This document shows, in pieces, positions 28,533 to 37,020 of a stretch of DNA of 64,000 nt. Made by a program: the position numbers and the translations under genes. This DNA is from Acidimicrobiaceae bacterium (GTDB taxonomy: Bacteria; Actinomycetota; Acidimicrobiia; Acidimicrobiales; Poriferisodalaceae), in the NCBI GenBank assembly GCA_002722565.1, contig PBMG01000021.1, positions 100,182 to 164,181 of the forward strand, written 5' to 3'. The notes under the pieces are model-generated. The model was not told the DNA's origin. It did not search any database and saw nothing but the letters and a program-made list of their open reading frames with translations. Position 1 is the stretch's first letter. Every line of letters starts with the position of its first letter.

Positions 28533-28978
28533 GAGAGGTGTGATTTAACTAGCTCTGCGACTACCCGTCCTTCTGCCTTGCCAGCGACTTCGGCATTAAC
28601 GGCTTTCATGGCTTGTCCCATATCTGCCATGGTTGAGTAACCACCATCTTTTAAGACACGCTCAACGATCACAGCCACGGCATCCGCGTCTAATTGCTCA
28701 GGAAGATACTGCTCAAGAATCGTGAGTTCTGCGCGCTCGTCAGCAGCTTTTTCTGTTCTTCCACCTTGTTCAAAGGCTTCTGCTGCTTCCACTCGACGTT
28801 TCGCTTGTGCCGCTATGACTTTCTCTACTTGCTCATCAGCCAAGGTGGTCGCTGAGGTGCCAGCAACTTCTGCTTCTTGTACCGCGGCTACCACTGAACG
28901 CAACGTAGCTACTGTCAGTTTGTCTTTGGATTTCATGGCAGCCGTAAGGTCGGCGCGAATTTGATCTAACAGGCCCAT
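28529..28978 (-). CDS. GatB/YqeY domain protein
   Basis: This protein of 149 residues matches the YqeY family in length and pattern: LLDQIRADLTAAMKSKDKLTVATLRSVVAA at the N-terminus and GQAMKAVNAEVAGKAEGRVVAELVK at the C-terminus, the tRNA-binding tail also found in GatB. It has an alanine- and glutamate-rich helical middle. The precise role is unknown; it is a small tRNA-amidotransferase-related protein. Its start overlaps the end of the TauD-type gene by 13 nt and its end overlaps the monooxygenase. Confidence 0.9.
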   Translation of the reverse strand: MGLLDQIRADLTAAMKSKDKLTVATLRSVVAAVQEAEVAGTSATTLADEQVEKVIAAQAKRRVEAAEAFEQGGRTEKAADERAELTILEQYLPEQLDADAVAVIVERVLKDGGYSTMADMGQAMKAVNAEVAGKAEGRVVAELVKSHLS

Positions 28979-29883
28979 GTGCCTGTTGGGTGTCGCTCGA
29001 CGTCGTCTGATGGAATGGCGTCGGTTTGGTGATTAATTGCCAATTCGGAGGAGGGGTCCCCAGCGATTCTTGTGTGCCACATGCGTCGCGGTTCTTTCAT
29101 GTTGAAGGGTGTACCTCGGTGTTGTAGTCGTCGATTATCCCAAACAACCGCATCACCTACAGTCCATTGATGATGATAGGTGCGGGGAGGTTGACAAGCC
29201 CAATCGTTCAATTCGTCAAGGAGCCTGACTGATTCTTCTCGATCCAACCCAACAATGTCGTGTGCATGTCGCCCGATGAGAAGATTGGGCTGACCGGTAA
29301 CTGGATGAACCTTGACAAGGGGACGTAGCGAGACCTCCATGTCGTGATAACCGTACAAATTGTACGTGCCATCTTCATTCTGTTTATCGGGTAGGTAGCC
29401 AGACCGTTCTTGGCTGTAATAAAGCGAGTGATACGCCTTGAGATTTGTGATGCGTTCTCGGGTCTCGGAGTCGAGCTCTTCATAGGCTGCGCGCATGTCA
29501 GCCCATCCAGTGTCGGCACCTGATTCAGGCACAATCTCGGCACTGAAAACTGCCCCTTTGGCTTGTATGGGCATATAGGTGCTGTCGTGATGCCAACCTT
29601 CGTTGCCTTTTAACGATTTGACTACTTCGTCTCCCTCTTCGAAGTGAACTTTGCCGTCTTTGCCGATGTTCGAAATAGCAGCGCGGGGGAATTCCAGATC
29701 TCCGAATCTTCGAGCAAACTGATCCTGTCCTTCTTCTGTCAGAAAAACACTTGGAAAGACTAGTAACGCCCTATCAATCCAGAGTTCATACAGGTCATTC
29801 CATTCGGAATCAGTCATATTTTCGATGTCAAGGTCGGTGACCACTGAACCGAAGGTACTTTCTTCGATATTTTTAACTTTCAT
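28966..29883 (-). CDS. TauD/TfdA family 2-oxoglutarate-dependent dioxygenase
   Basis: The protein has 305 residues. The iron ligands are visible: His and Asp in GWHHDSTYMPI and the distal His in RRLQHRGTPFNMKEPRRMWHTR, with the nearby Arg for 2-oxoglutarate. Family substrates include taurine, 2,4-D and other small carboxylates or sulphonates. With the FMN monooxygenase downstream in one transcript, an oxidative cleavage pathway for a C-S or C-N compound is a reasonable guess, not shown here. The gene is divergent from the Nudix hydrolase. Confidence 0.9.
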   Translation of the reverse strand: MKVKNIEESTFGSVVTDLDIENMTDSEWNDLYELWIDRALLVFPSVFLTEEGQDQFARRFGDLEFPRAAISNIGKDGKVHFEEGDEVVKSLKGNEGWHHDSTYMPIQAKGAVFSAEIVPESGADTGWADMRAAYEELDSETRERITNLKAYHSLYYSQERSGYLPDKQNEDGTYNLYGYHDMEVSLRPLVKVHPVTGQPNLLIGRHAHDIVGLDREESVRLLDELNDWACQPPRTYHHQWTVGDAVVWDNRRLQHRGTPFNMKEPRRMWHTRIAGDPSSELAINHQTDAIPSDDVERHPTGTWAC

Positions 29884-29964
29884 ATCGTCACGGATCCTTA
29901 TCGGTAACGCTGCTCTTATCGTAGCGAGCGCACAGTCACTCGTCTTGCGCGCGAGACTCCTGAT

Positions 29965-30717
29965 ATGAGCATTGACGTTATTTTTGATTCTTCATTGCGT
30001 CGGCGTTTGGTAAATAATTTGCAACGCCACCAAAGGCGCGACCATCTGGATGAAGGTCTCACTCAAGCTTCAGTGTGTGTCATCGTCCTTGATAGTGATG
30101 CTTCAGTTCATGGAGATGATCCACTGTTAGAGGGAGAAACCGCCTTTGACCGCAAGCAGCTACTCGCCGATATTCCAGGGGTGCCCGCAGATGAGGAGTT
30201 GACGGGAACCGTCGAAGGAACAGCTGGCGGTGCCTCAGTTCTTCTTACTCGTCGCACATCCAAACTCAAGGATCACCCTGGCCAATGGGCCTTACCTGGT
30301 GGCCGAGTAGATCCTGGTGAGTCTGCGTTAGAGGCGGCGATGAGGGAGGCTCATGAGGAAGTCGGTTTGCGTCTCACTGCCGATGATTTACTCGGCCGGC
30401 TAGATGATTACCCAACGAGGTCTGGCTACGTGATCAGCCCCTTTGTATTTTGGCTAGGCGGGCATCTCGAACCTGTCGCTAACCCGAATGAGGTTGCATC
30501 AATTCACCGAATTTCTATCCGGGAACTCACAAGGCCCGACTCGCCTCGTTTCATCAAGATCCCTGAAAGCGAACGTCCAGTTGTTCAGCTACCGATCGGA
30601 GGGGACCTCATACATGCTCCGACTGGTGCTGTGATGTACCAGTTCCGGGCTGTGGCGTACGACGGAGACGATGTTCGAGTTGATGAACTAGAGCAGCCTG
30701 TTTTTGCTTGGCGTTAG
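29965..30717 (+). CDS. Nudix hydrolase, probable CoA pyrophosphatase type
   Basis: This protein of 250 residues has a complete Nudix box, GGRVDPGESALEAAM followed by REAHEEVGL, preceded by LLTRRTSKLKDHPGQWALP, which resembles the LTxR-SxxLxxHxGQ segment of CoA pyrophosphatases (NudL, NUDT7/8). Such enzymes split CoA to phosphopantetheine and 3',5'-ADP. The abundance of CoA genes nearby fits. About 50 residues after the first strand (SDASVHGDDPLLEG and on) form an insertion before the Nudix core. Confidence 0.87.
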   Translation: MSIDVIFDSSLRRRLVNNLQRHQRRDHLDEGLTQASVCVIVLDSDASVHGDDPLLEGETAFDRKQLLADIPGVPADEELTGTVEGTAGGASVLLTRRTSKLKDHPGQWALPGGRVDPGESALEAAMREAHEEVGLRLTADDLLGRLDDYPTRSGYVISPFVFWLGGHLEPVANPNEVASIHRISIRELTRPDSPRFIKIPESERPVVQLPIGGDLIHAPTGAVMYQFRAVAYDGDDVRVDELEQPVFAWR

Positions 30718-30764
30718 ATGTTTATTTAGTTCACTTAGCCGTGGACCGAATAGTCGGAGGCTCT

Positions 30765-32048
30765 TCAGCCGATGCGAATAGGTTTACCGATATGTCCGCT
30801 TAAGACCTCTGGTTCATCATCGGTGATATGGATATCATCTTCGATTCTGATGCCCCCGAATCCTCTGAAAGGGTCAACAGCATCCCAAACAACTTCTTCT
30901 GCGAATCTTTCTCGAATCGCTGGGTCTTGAAGAAGCGCATCGATGAAATAAACACCAGGCTCAACGCTTGTGATCATCCCGGCTTCGAGTATTCGATCGG
31001 TTCGTAGGTATCGCGACTGGGGGTGTGAGCTAGGTTCTCGTCCTGACGGGTAACCGCCTGCATCGTGAACGGTGAGACCTATGAGATGCCCAAGTCCATG
31101 AGGGTAAAAGAGTGCAACAGCGCCCGAGGAAACGAGCTGATCTACTTCGCCTCGTAATAGGCCAAGTTCCACTAAGCCTGAGCCAATGACTCGAGCCGAA
31201 TCTAGGTGAACTTCACGCCACTCCTGACCCGGTCGACATCGATCTATAGCTAGTTCTTGAGCGCTCAGGACTAAATGCCAAAGGAACGACTGGACATCGG
31301 TTGGTTCTGCGCCTACGACCATCGTCCTGGTGACGTCACTCGCATAACCTCCGAATTCACCCCCAGCGTCAATTAGTAGAAGTTCTCCCTCTTGAAGAGT
31401 TCGGGTGGACGGATTCAAGCTGTCATCTTGGCCGTAGAAGTAATGGAGGTAAGCACCGTTGGGGCCAGCAGCAACGATGCTTGGATAGGCCGTGCGCACC
31501 GCTCCAGCGCGAAAAAATTCGGCTTCCATTCCTATTTGGATCTCGCGCTCTGTCATACCAGCAGAAACGTTTTGGTAGACCCAATCGAAGCCTGCCTCGC
31601 TCGACAATGCGGCGGTTCTCAAAGCAGAGAGCTCTAAATCATCTTTGTGGATTCGCTCATCAGCGATACCTGCTTGGATCTTGGGGTCATCCCAAGCTTC
31701 TAGAACTGTCTGGGTACTCCTGTCCGCTATCCACCCCTCAAGTTCTTCTATAGGCAGCCCCACGGGCTCAGCGGGTTGATGCCAGACTTGATCTTCTGGT
31801 GTTGATCGCGGACCGAACATCTGCCATTCACTCTGTCGAGCGTCAAACGCGAGTACCGCATCGGGGATCCCGCGGCCTGATAAGTAAGCGAAGTCTGGAT
31901 GCGGTTGAAATGAGTGATCCATATCGCTTCCTGCTTTTGGAAGGACAGGTCCCGAGCGAACTAAAACAATTTCTTCGGTGAGAGCCCATCGGCCCACTAC
32001 ACGGTCGCGACGAAGGGCAAAAGAGGTTTCGCTGTCGCGATTTGTCAT
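30765..32048 (-). CDS. Xaa-Pro aminopeptidase family (M24B) peptidase
   Basis: The protein has 427 residues with an N-terminal creatinase-like domain and a pita-bread metallopeptidase domain. The dinuclear metal ligands are visible as Asp in LLIDAGGEFGGYASDVTRTM, His in HGLGHLIGLTVHD, Glu in SVEPGVYFI and Glu in GGIRIEDDIHIT. The enzyme removes N-terminal residues before proline. It has no signal peptide. It is divergent from the epimerase gene with about 55 nt between them. Confidence 0.92.
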   Translation of the reverse strand: MTNRDSETSFALRRDRVVGRWALTEEIVLVRSGPVLPKAGSDMDHSFQPHPDFAYLSGRGIPDAVLAFDARQSEWQMFGPRSTPEDQVWHQPAEPVGLPIEELEGWIADRSTQTVLEAWDDPKIQAGIADERIHKDDLELSALRTAALSSEAGFDWVYQNVSAGMTEREIQIGMEAEFFRAGAVRTAYPSIVAAGPNGAYLHYFYGQDDSLNPSTRTLQEGELLLIDAGGEFGGYASDVTRTMVVGAEPTDVQSFLWHLVLSAQELAIDRCRPGQEWREVHLDSARVIGSGLVELGLLRGEVDQLVSSGAVALFYPHGLGHLIGLTVHDAGGYPSGREPSSHPQSRYLRTDRILEAGMITSVEPGVYFIDALLQDPAIRERFAEEVVWDAVDPFRGFGGIRIEDDIHITDDEPEVLSGHIGKPIRIG

Positions 32049-32103
32049 AGATGAAATCTACTCTCGGTAGGCACTCTTTGGTGCATCGTGTCATTGTGTT
32101 GTT

Positions 32104-33033
32104 ATGAGTACTTTGATTACCGGGGGGACCGGTTTTATTGGGGCCGAGATAGCCCGAATGCTTATAGACAGCGGTGAGGAAGTTCACATCGCACATAGAT
32201 CGGGAAATTTAGGTCGGGTTGAAGGTATTGCAGAGCAAGTTCACCTTCACCAATTCGACCTTTCCGTTCCTGGTAGTGCTTCGTCTCTTCTTTCTGAGGT
32301 AAAGCCGACAAAGTTGTTCCATTTCGGGGCGATTTTGACTGGCCCGGGTGAAGAAGATCCTCAGGCGCTACTTCAAGCAAACGCTGCGGGTTTTATTGAA
32401 ACCATCGAGGCTGCGCGGCTTGCGGGTACAGAGCAGATGATCTTTGCCAGTTCAATCGGAACTTATGGACGCGACACCGGGGGCGGGGTCATTAATGACC
32501 TCACTCTGCAACGACCAAGCTCGGTATACGGAGTGACAAAGGTTTTGGGAGAAAACCTTGGTGCTTACTACCGACAGAAATATGGGTTGGACTTTAGAAG
32601 TTTGCGTTATCCGTCAATCGTTGGGCCAGGCGTAACCACTTGGAGTCTTGCTCAGTACACCAGTTGGATAATTGAAAGGCCTGCTTTGGGAGAGCCGTTC
32701 GAGGTTTGGGTACCGCCTGAGGCAGTGATCGCGATACTGCACTATCAAGATGCGGCCCGCGCAGCTATTGAACTGGCCGCAGCGCCATCAGAATCAATCG
32801 AGTCGATCAACTACTTGGTCGATGGAATTCAACCTACGCCAACCGCTGGTGAGCTGGCTGAGGTCGTAAGGTCTCGGATTTCTGATGCGGACATAACCTT
32901 TTCACCTCCTAGCGGGGCAATTGCTGCATCAGTTCGAATTGATGACCGTGCGGCTCGCGAAGAGTGGGGATGGCAACCAAACTTCGACACAGAAGCAATG
33001 GTCGACGCGGTAATAGCTGAAGTGAACGGGTGA
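32104..33033 (+). CDS. NAD(P)-dependent epimerase/dehydratase family protein
   Basis: The extended SDR has 309 residues. The cofactor motif is ITGGTGFIGAEIAR, the catalytic region is FASSIGTYG and SSVYGVTKVLGE (Tyr-x3-Lys present). The substrate domain resembles UDP-glucose 4-epimerase-like and NDP-sugar or threonine dehydrogenase-related members (GLDFRSLRYPSIVGPG). A precise substrate cannot be given. Confidence 0.87.
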   Translation: MSTLITGGTGFIGAEIARMLIDSGEEVHIAHRSGNLGRVEGIAEQVHLHQFDLSVPGSASSLLSEVKPTKLFHFGAILTGPGEEDPQALLQANAAGFIETIEAARLAGTEQMIFASSIGTYGRDTGGGVINDLTLQRPSSVYGVTKVLGENLGAYYRQKYGLDFRSLRYPSIVGPGVTTWSLAQYTSWIIERPALGEPFEVWVPPEAVIAILHYQDAARAAIELAAAPSESIESINYLVDGIQPTPTAGELAEVVRSRISDADITFSPPSGAIAASVRIDDRAAREEWGWQPNFDTEAMVDAVIAEVNG

Positions 33034-33115
33034 CCAGATTAGACAGTCGTGAATCCTGTTCTCTTAAACCCGGCTAAGGTCCCAAAACATTAGGCGACAA
33101 TTTAAGGGGGAAGTC

Positions 33116-33517
33116 ATGACTGTCGAGCGCTCCACTGAGGTGATGGCCACATATCTGGGCGAAGTTCTAGGTAAACGTAGGTTTGAGCTAATTCCTGAAT
33201 TCGTCGACGACGAGATGCTTGACCACGCGACGGGCATGCGTGGTCCTTCCGCCCTCCATGCACACGCAACCGGATTTTGCGAGAACATTCCGGGGGTAGA
33301 GATTGAAGTGGAGAGCATCGTCGCTACAGAAGATGCTGCTTTCGGAATCTGGAATTGGAAAGGCGAACCCATTCAGTCAATGGGCAAGTCAGAGAATGGC
33401 AATTCCGTGTTCCCGCAACGCGTTTTAAGCGTTTTCAGGTTGAGTGGCGGCATGCTTATTGACTACGAAGCTTTCGTAGATGCTGGCCAGGTGAGAGCTC
33501 AAATATCTGCCCCTTAA
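33116..33517 (+). CDS. SnoaL-like polyketide cyclase-family protein
   Basis: This 133-residue NTF2-fold protein has an N-terminal helix ending in GEVLGKRRFELIPEFVDDEMLDH, then the SnoaL signature region GPSALHAHATGFCENIPGVEIEVESIVATED. A good ribosome site (AAGGGGGAAG) precedes the ATG, and the gene seems monocistronic. Members isomerise or cyclise small substrates, but no reaction can be read off. It is the third of five such proteins in the window. Confidence 0.8.
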   Translation: MTVERSTEVMATYLGEVLGKRRFELIPEFVDDEMLDHATGMRGPSALHAHATGFCENIPGVEIEVESIVATEDAAFGIWNWKGEPIQSMGKSENGNSVFPQRVLSVFRLSGGMLIDYEAFVDAGQVRAQISAP

Positions 33518-33720
33518 TGGACTGACGGGCGACGGTTCTGGCTTTTCGTTTGGCTGATTCCATTTCGATGAAAGTCCTACTTGGTTAGGGAGACAGGTCG
33601 GTTCGGGTTTACAATTTTGGATTAGCGTTTCTTATCTAAATCTCATAAAGCTCTCAGGCTTTATTCAGGTTCATTGGAGAACTTCGTGTTTGTACACACA
33701 CATCAGCTAGGAGTTCGACA

Positions 33721-34020
33721 ATGATCCGACATCCAAAAGTAAAATGGGTAGCGCCGATGGTGCTCACCGGAGCGCTACTGGCAGGCGGCTCAGCTGCCAT
33801 TGCCGCCGATACCTGGAACGACTCAAACCGGGAAAAGGCGGTTGATCTTCCAATAGCTAGAAAGGCTTCCAAGGAAGATATGGAAGCTCGACGAGCTGAG
33901 ATGCAGGAGCGGTTAGCGGCAAAGGTTGAGTCTGGTGAAATCAGTCAGGCTGAAGCGGACGACATTCGCGCCAAGATGGCTGACCGTAAAGCCAAATTCG
34001 AGAGCGGCGACCGTCCCTAA
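33721..34020 (+). CDS. Small secreted protein, DUF2680-like helical repeat
   Basis: The 99-residue protein has a clear signal peptide (KVKWVAPMVLTGALLAGGSAAIAAD; cleavage probably after AIAA). The mature part is highly charged and helical, KEDMEARRAEMQERLAAKVESG then EISQAEADDIRAKMADRKAKFESG, which resembles the metal- or peptide-binding DUF2680/SHOCT-like hairpin units. AGGAG lies 8 nt before the ATG. The function is unknown. A stable hairpin follows at 34061. Confidence 0.75.
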   Translation: MIRHPKVKWVAPMVLTGALLAGGSAAIAADTWNDSNREKAVDLPIARKASKEDMEARRAEMQERLAAKVESGEISQAEADDIRAKMADRKAKFESGDRP

Positions 34021-34060
34021 TTCTTCAAACAGTACTTAGCTTGTTGTTTCACCACAGTGC

Positions 34061-34097
34061 GACCTTCAGGGATTTGGCTATCAGATCCTTGAAGGTC
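34061..34097 (+). terminator. Strong hairpin after the small secreted protein gene
   Basis: Bases 34061-34073 pair with 34085-34097 through 13 pairs, one of them G-U on the plus-strand RNA, around an 11-base loop. It lies 41 nt after the stop of the secreted-protein gene and before the convergent 80-residue gene. There is no T-run after it, so it is either a Rho-assisted 3' end, an mRNA stabiliser or a bidirectional end signal. Confidence 0.5.
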
Positions 34098-34135
34098 TAC
34101 TGCTCGTTGGCAGTTCGCTCCGTGCCTTAGAAGGA

Positions 34136-34378
34136 TTATGTTTCTGTAGCGTCTTCTGCTTCGGTGTGTTGGTCTTCGATGACTACAACCCAAGTTCCCA
34201 TGGGCATTAAGTCAACCGACGACAAGTACAAGCTTGCGGGATGTTTCTTTGAACCCACGTCCATGCGGATAAGCAGCCTTTCGGCTAACCGCGCGAACCA
34301 ACCTGTTTGATTGGTCTCCCTCGGACCAGTTGTTCGACCTGGCCGACTAGGAAGGTCAGGAGTGAAGAACTCCAACAT
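34136..34378 (-). CDS. Hypothetical 80-residue protein
   Basis: The frame is free of stops for 80 codons and lies alone between two convergent or divergent neighbours, with no competing gene. The translation has a Pro/Arg-rich N-terminal third and an acidic tail (EDQHTEAEDATET) after a short beta-like stretch GTWVVVIEDQH. No family is recognised and no ribosome site is obvious. It is plausibly real but unsupported by homology I can recall. Confidence 0.5.
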   Translation of the reverse strand: MLEFFTPDLPSRPGRTTGPRETNQTGWFARLAERLLIRMDVGSKKHPASLYLSSVDLMPMGTWVVVIEDQHTEAEDATET

Positions 34379-34456
34379 GGTCTTAACTTAGCAAACGTTT
34401 AGTAGGTTAATGACCACCCTCTCCTGTCAGCGCATATAGCGATCTACGCTCAGGGA

Positions 34457-35035
34457 ATGGACGATGATTTAAATTCGGCAGCTCGCGTAGCGGGCCATGC
34501 CGTTGTTGGCGAAGTGATGGGGTTCGCCTGCGAAGGTCTAACGATTCGGTGGACCGACCAGAAATTAGGTGTCTGCAGATGGCCGCCCATGCCTGAAGCG
34601 GTATTCGCGCAGTTGCAATTCGCACGTTACAGGCCCACTGATCCAGAATTTATTGAGATCAAGGACTGGGTGGTCCGCCGAATCAAGGCTTATTTGGGGG
34701 GTGCTGTAGCTGAATCTCAAATTACCGGCGTTGTTGATCTTCCTTGGCTGACAACTGATTTGAACATGATTAGTGTCGTGACCCGGAACGTCTTTGGTCA
34801 GCCAGGTCCAGACTTTGATGAGCTACTTACGAGCGAAATTTTTTATGACATTGACCTAGGCCTCGAAGTCGAAGATCTCAGCCGAGTGGTTTACCGGGCC
34901 AGACAGCTATGGGAACACGAAATTCAGCTAGTTCTAGCTGAGGAGGCGACATGGCTGAGCCGAATCACCGATTTACTGCAGGAAAAGCACACGCTTAGCG
35001 GTCACGAGACTCGTTCGTTAAGACCAGTTAGCTAA
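34457..35035 (+). CDS. FtsH/M41-peptidase-like protein lacking the HExxH zinc site
   Basis: The protein has 192 residues. The N-terminal AARVAGHAVVGEVMGF aligns with the HEAGHAVV zinc motif of M41 peptidases (FtsH), but Arg and Val replace the first His and catalytic Glu. IKAYLGGAVAESQITG matches the LGGRAAEE region, LTTDLNMISVVTRNVFGQPG matches the ASNDLxxAT segment, and the helical end LLQEKHTLSGHE matches the LLExETLxGEE tail. There is no AAA domain or membrane segment. It is therefore probably a non-catalytic relative of the FtsH protease domain. Confidence 0.65.
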   Translation: MDDDLNSAARVAGHAVVGEVMGFACEGLTIRWTDQKLGVCRWPPMPEAVFAQLQFARYRPTDPEFIEIKDWVVRRIKAYLGGAVAESQITGVVDLPWLTTDLNMISVVTRNVFGQPGPDFDELLTSEIFYDIDLGLEVEDLSRVVYRARQLWEHEIQLVLAEEATWLSRITDLLQEKHTLSGHETRSLRPVS

Positions 35036-35074
35036 TTCGAATTTTTGAATGTGAATTGCGCTTAAGATCGACCC

Positions 35075-35866
35075 ATGAATAGCTCTTCAAACAAACCCCT
35101 ACTCGAACTTCCAGAAGTAGAAACTTGGGACCTGGAAAGCAAGGTAGTGCTTATCACCGGAGGCGCATCGGGGATCGGCGCGGCTACTGCTCGCTTAGCG
35201 GCATCTGACGGAGCAACAGTGGTGGTCTGCGATGTTGACGAAAATAACGGTCGAGAAATAGCCAGCGAGATTGGTGGTCGCTTTGTCTCTTTGGACGTCA
35301 CCTCTGCAGAATCATGGGCTCAGGCCACCAGAGAGTTAGATCAACTCGATATTGCGATCCTCAATGCTGGCGTCGAATTTAGAGATCCTGCAGATTTTGA
35401 ACGAACCCCAGATAGTCCCGGTGAATGGAACCTAGATCTGTATGAAAAAGCGAGAGGCGTAAATGTTGACGGTGTGGCATTGGGCCTCCACGCTCTAGTG
35501 CCTGTCTTTGATCGTCTGGGCGGTGGTTCGATCACGGTCACCGCAAGCATCGCTGGACTCATCCCATGGTCCCCTGACCCGATTTACAGCATGACTAAAT
35601 GGGCGGCTGTTGGTCTAGTCCGTGCATCTGCTACTTCGCTTCGCCGCAAGAACATACTGATAAATGCTGTTTGCCCGGGAGGGGTAGCTACTCCAATGAC
35701 CCGAGTATTTGATGGCACTGTCCCTCCAGGAATGGCTGATCCGTCGCACATTGCGACCGCTCATCTTGGAATAGCTGTTTCAGGACATTCAGGTCGAGTG
35801 ATCAAAGCAGTGGCGGGCTTTCCACATTCCGCTCATCAGTTCGCTGAGGTCACGAATACTTTCTGA
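35075..35866 (+). CDS. SDR family oxidoreductase
   Basis: This classical SDR has 263 residues with ITGGASGIGAATARLA as the cofactor loop, an ILNAGVEF segment in place of NNAG, SITVTASIAG as the Ser region and YSMTKWAAVG holding the Tyr-x3-Lys. The ending, VAGFPHSAHQFAEV, is unlike the usual SDR tail (D-G-G), suggesting a substrate-site variant. The substrate is unknown. It lies 15 nt from the convergent regulator gene. Confidence 0.88.
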   Translation: MNSSSNKPLLELPEVETWDLESKVVLITGGASGIGAATARLAASDGATVVVCDVDENNGREIASEIGGRFVSLDVTSAESWAQATRELDQLDIAILNAGVEFRDPADFERTPDSPGEWNLDLYEKARGVNVDGVALGLHALVPVFDRLGGGSITVTASIAGLIPWSPDPIYSMTKWAAVGLVRASATSLRRKNILINAVCPGGVATPMTRVFDGTVPPGMADPSHIATAHLGIAVSGHSGRVIKAVAGFPHSAHQFAEVTNTF

Positions 35867-35881
35867 TGTTTCCTTGAGCAG

Positions 35882-36226
35882 TCAGCTAGATGAACGCTCC
35901 TCAGACGACTTTGTCCATTTCCTCCCCCAACGTGCAAGTTCATCTAATACCGGACGGAAGTCACGAGCAGAAGCAGTCGGCACATACTCAAAACGCTCAG
36001 GATTGTTGGTGTATCGACTTCGCTCCAGCAAACCGTGTGACACCAATGTATTGAGGCGATTAGCTAACACTGTCGGCGCTATTCCCAACGCTTTCTGGAT
36101 TTCATCGAATTTTGTTCTTTCGTGTATTAGAACCTCGCGTAAGAGCAGCGGAGTCCACCACTCGCCCACTACTTCAAGGGTTTGAGCTATCGGGCATTCC
36201 ATTTCGCTGAAACTTTTGCGCTTCAT
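35882..36226 (-). CDS. HxlR-family transcriptional regulator
   Basis: This 114-residue winged-helix protein has the HxlR hallmark start CPIAQTLEVVGEWWTPLLLREVL, the recognition helix region GIAPTVLANRLNTLVSHGLLER and a YVPTASARDF wing. The N-terminal Cys may act as a redox switch, as in HypR-like members; that is inference. The frame is open further upstream, but those codons overlap the divergent NTF2 gene. It may regulate the neighbouring SDR or NTF2-like gene. Confidence 0.88.
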   Translation of the reverse strand: MKRKSFSEMECPIAQTLEVVGEWWTPLLLREVLIHERTKFDEIQKALGIAPTVLANRLNTLVSHGLLERSRYTNNPERFEYVPTASARDFRPVLDELARWGRKWTKSSEERSSS

Positions 36227-36340
36227 GAACGGTAATTTAGCCTCGGATCTCGGTGACTTAAACCAACAGCTAAAGCCGAAGTGCTGATTGTCGAAAACAT
36301 CTGAGACGACGGCGCTCTTCTGAACGAATATTCTCTTCGC

Positions 36341-36802
36341 ATGTCTGATCCAGAAACTATTAGCGATGCTGACGCGCATGCCGCGATCACCGAAACCATC
36401 TTGAGCTATGCGGAATATGTTGATGCCGGCGAGAGCGAAAAGTGGGCTGAACTGTTTTGTCACAACGCCACTTTCGATGAAGGAAGCGAAGTGCAGGGCC
36501 GAGCTCAGATTGAAGCTCTTTTACCAAAACTTCTGCGGCTTTTCTCGGCCACCTCACATCACATCAGCAATATAAGGATCAATCGAACCGCTAATGATCG
36601 AGCCTCAGCTACTTCCTATGTTTATGCCTGGCATCGGAAACATGATGGAACAGATTTTGAATTTTGGGGTCGTTACGTGGACCAGTTGCTTTTCGAAGAG
36701 GGGGCTTGGCGTTTTAGTTCAAGAAAAGTCGAACAGTTCGGGGCTCGCGGTCTGGACATAAAGGTTGATCACGTCCCGCGACGGAAGTTCGAGCCTCAAT
36801 AA
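36341..36802 (+). CDS. SnoaL-like NTF2-fold protein (nuclear transport factor 2 family)
   Basis: The protein has 153 residues. It opens with DAHAAITETILSYAEYVDAGE and has the family's paired strands CHNATFDEGSEVQGRAQIEALL and TSHHISNIRINRTANDRASATSYVYAW. The pattern resembles bile-acid 7-alpha dehydratase or scytalone dehydratase-like NTF2 proteins in actinobacteria, but key residues cannot be checked. It is divergent from the HxlR regulator. Confidence 0.82.
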   Translation: MSDPETISDADAHAAITETILSYAEYVDAGESEKWAELFCHNATFDEGSEVQGRAQIEALLPKLLRLFSATSHHISNIRINRTANDRASATSYVYAWHRKHDGTDFEFWGRYVDQLLFEEGAWRFSSRKVEQFGARGLDIKVDHVPRRKFEPQ

Positions 36803-36859
36803 AACCTGTCCAGAAAATCTAAAAGTTGACAGCGGCTGTCCAGCAGTCAGGGCTGCAGG

Positions 36860-37003
36860 TCATTGTTTAGGAGATAAGTCAGTGTCGGAATCATCTTCAT
36901 CGTCGACGACCAATATGCCTTCGGGGTCAATTTCGAGGTGGCGGGCCTGATTGGCCAACAGAGCTGCTATTCGACGACGTTCTTCCAGGTCATCTCTATT
37001 CAT
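36860..37003 (-). CDS. Small acidic protein (47 residues), partner gene of TIGR03084-like protein
   Basis: This short frame reads MNRDDLEERRRIAALLANQ and ends in the acidic tail VVDDEDDSDTDLSPKQ. GGAG sits 8 nt before the ATG, and the gene begins 17 nt after the stop of the TIGR03084-like gene, so the two are likely co-transcribed. The composition suggests a soluble helix with a disordered acid tail. No family is recognised. It is easily missed because of its size. Confidence 0.6.
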   Translation of the reverse strand: MNRDDLEERRRIAALLANQARHLEIDPEGILVVDDEDDSDTDLSPKQ

Positions 37004-37020
37004 CAAAATCTCCAAACTCT

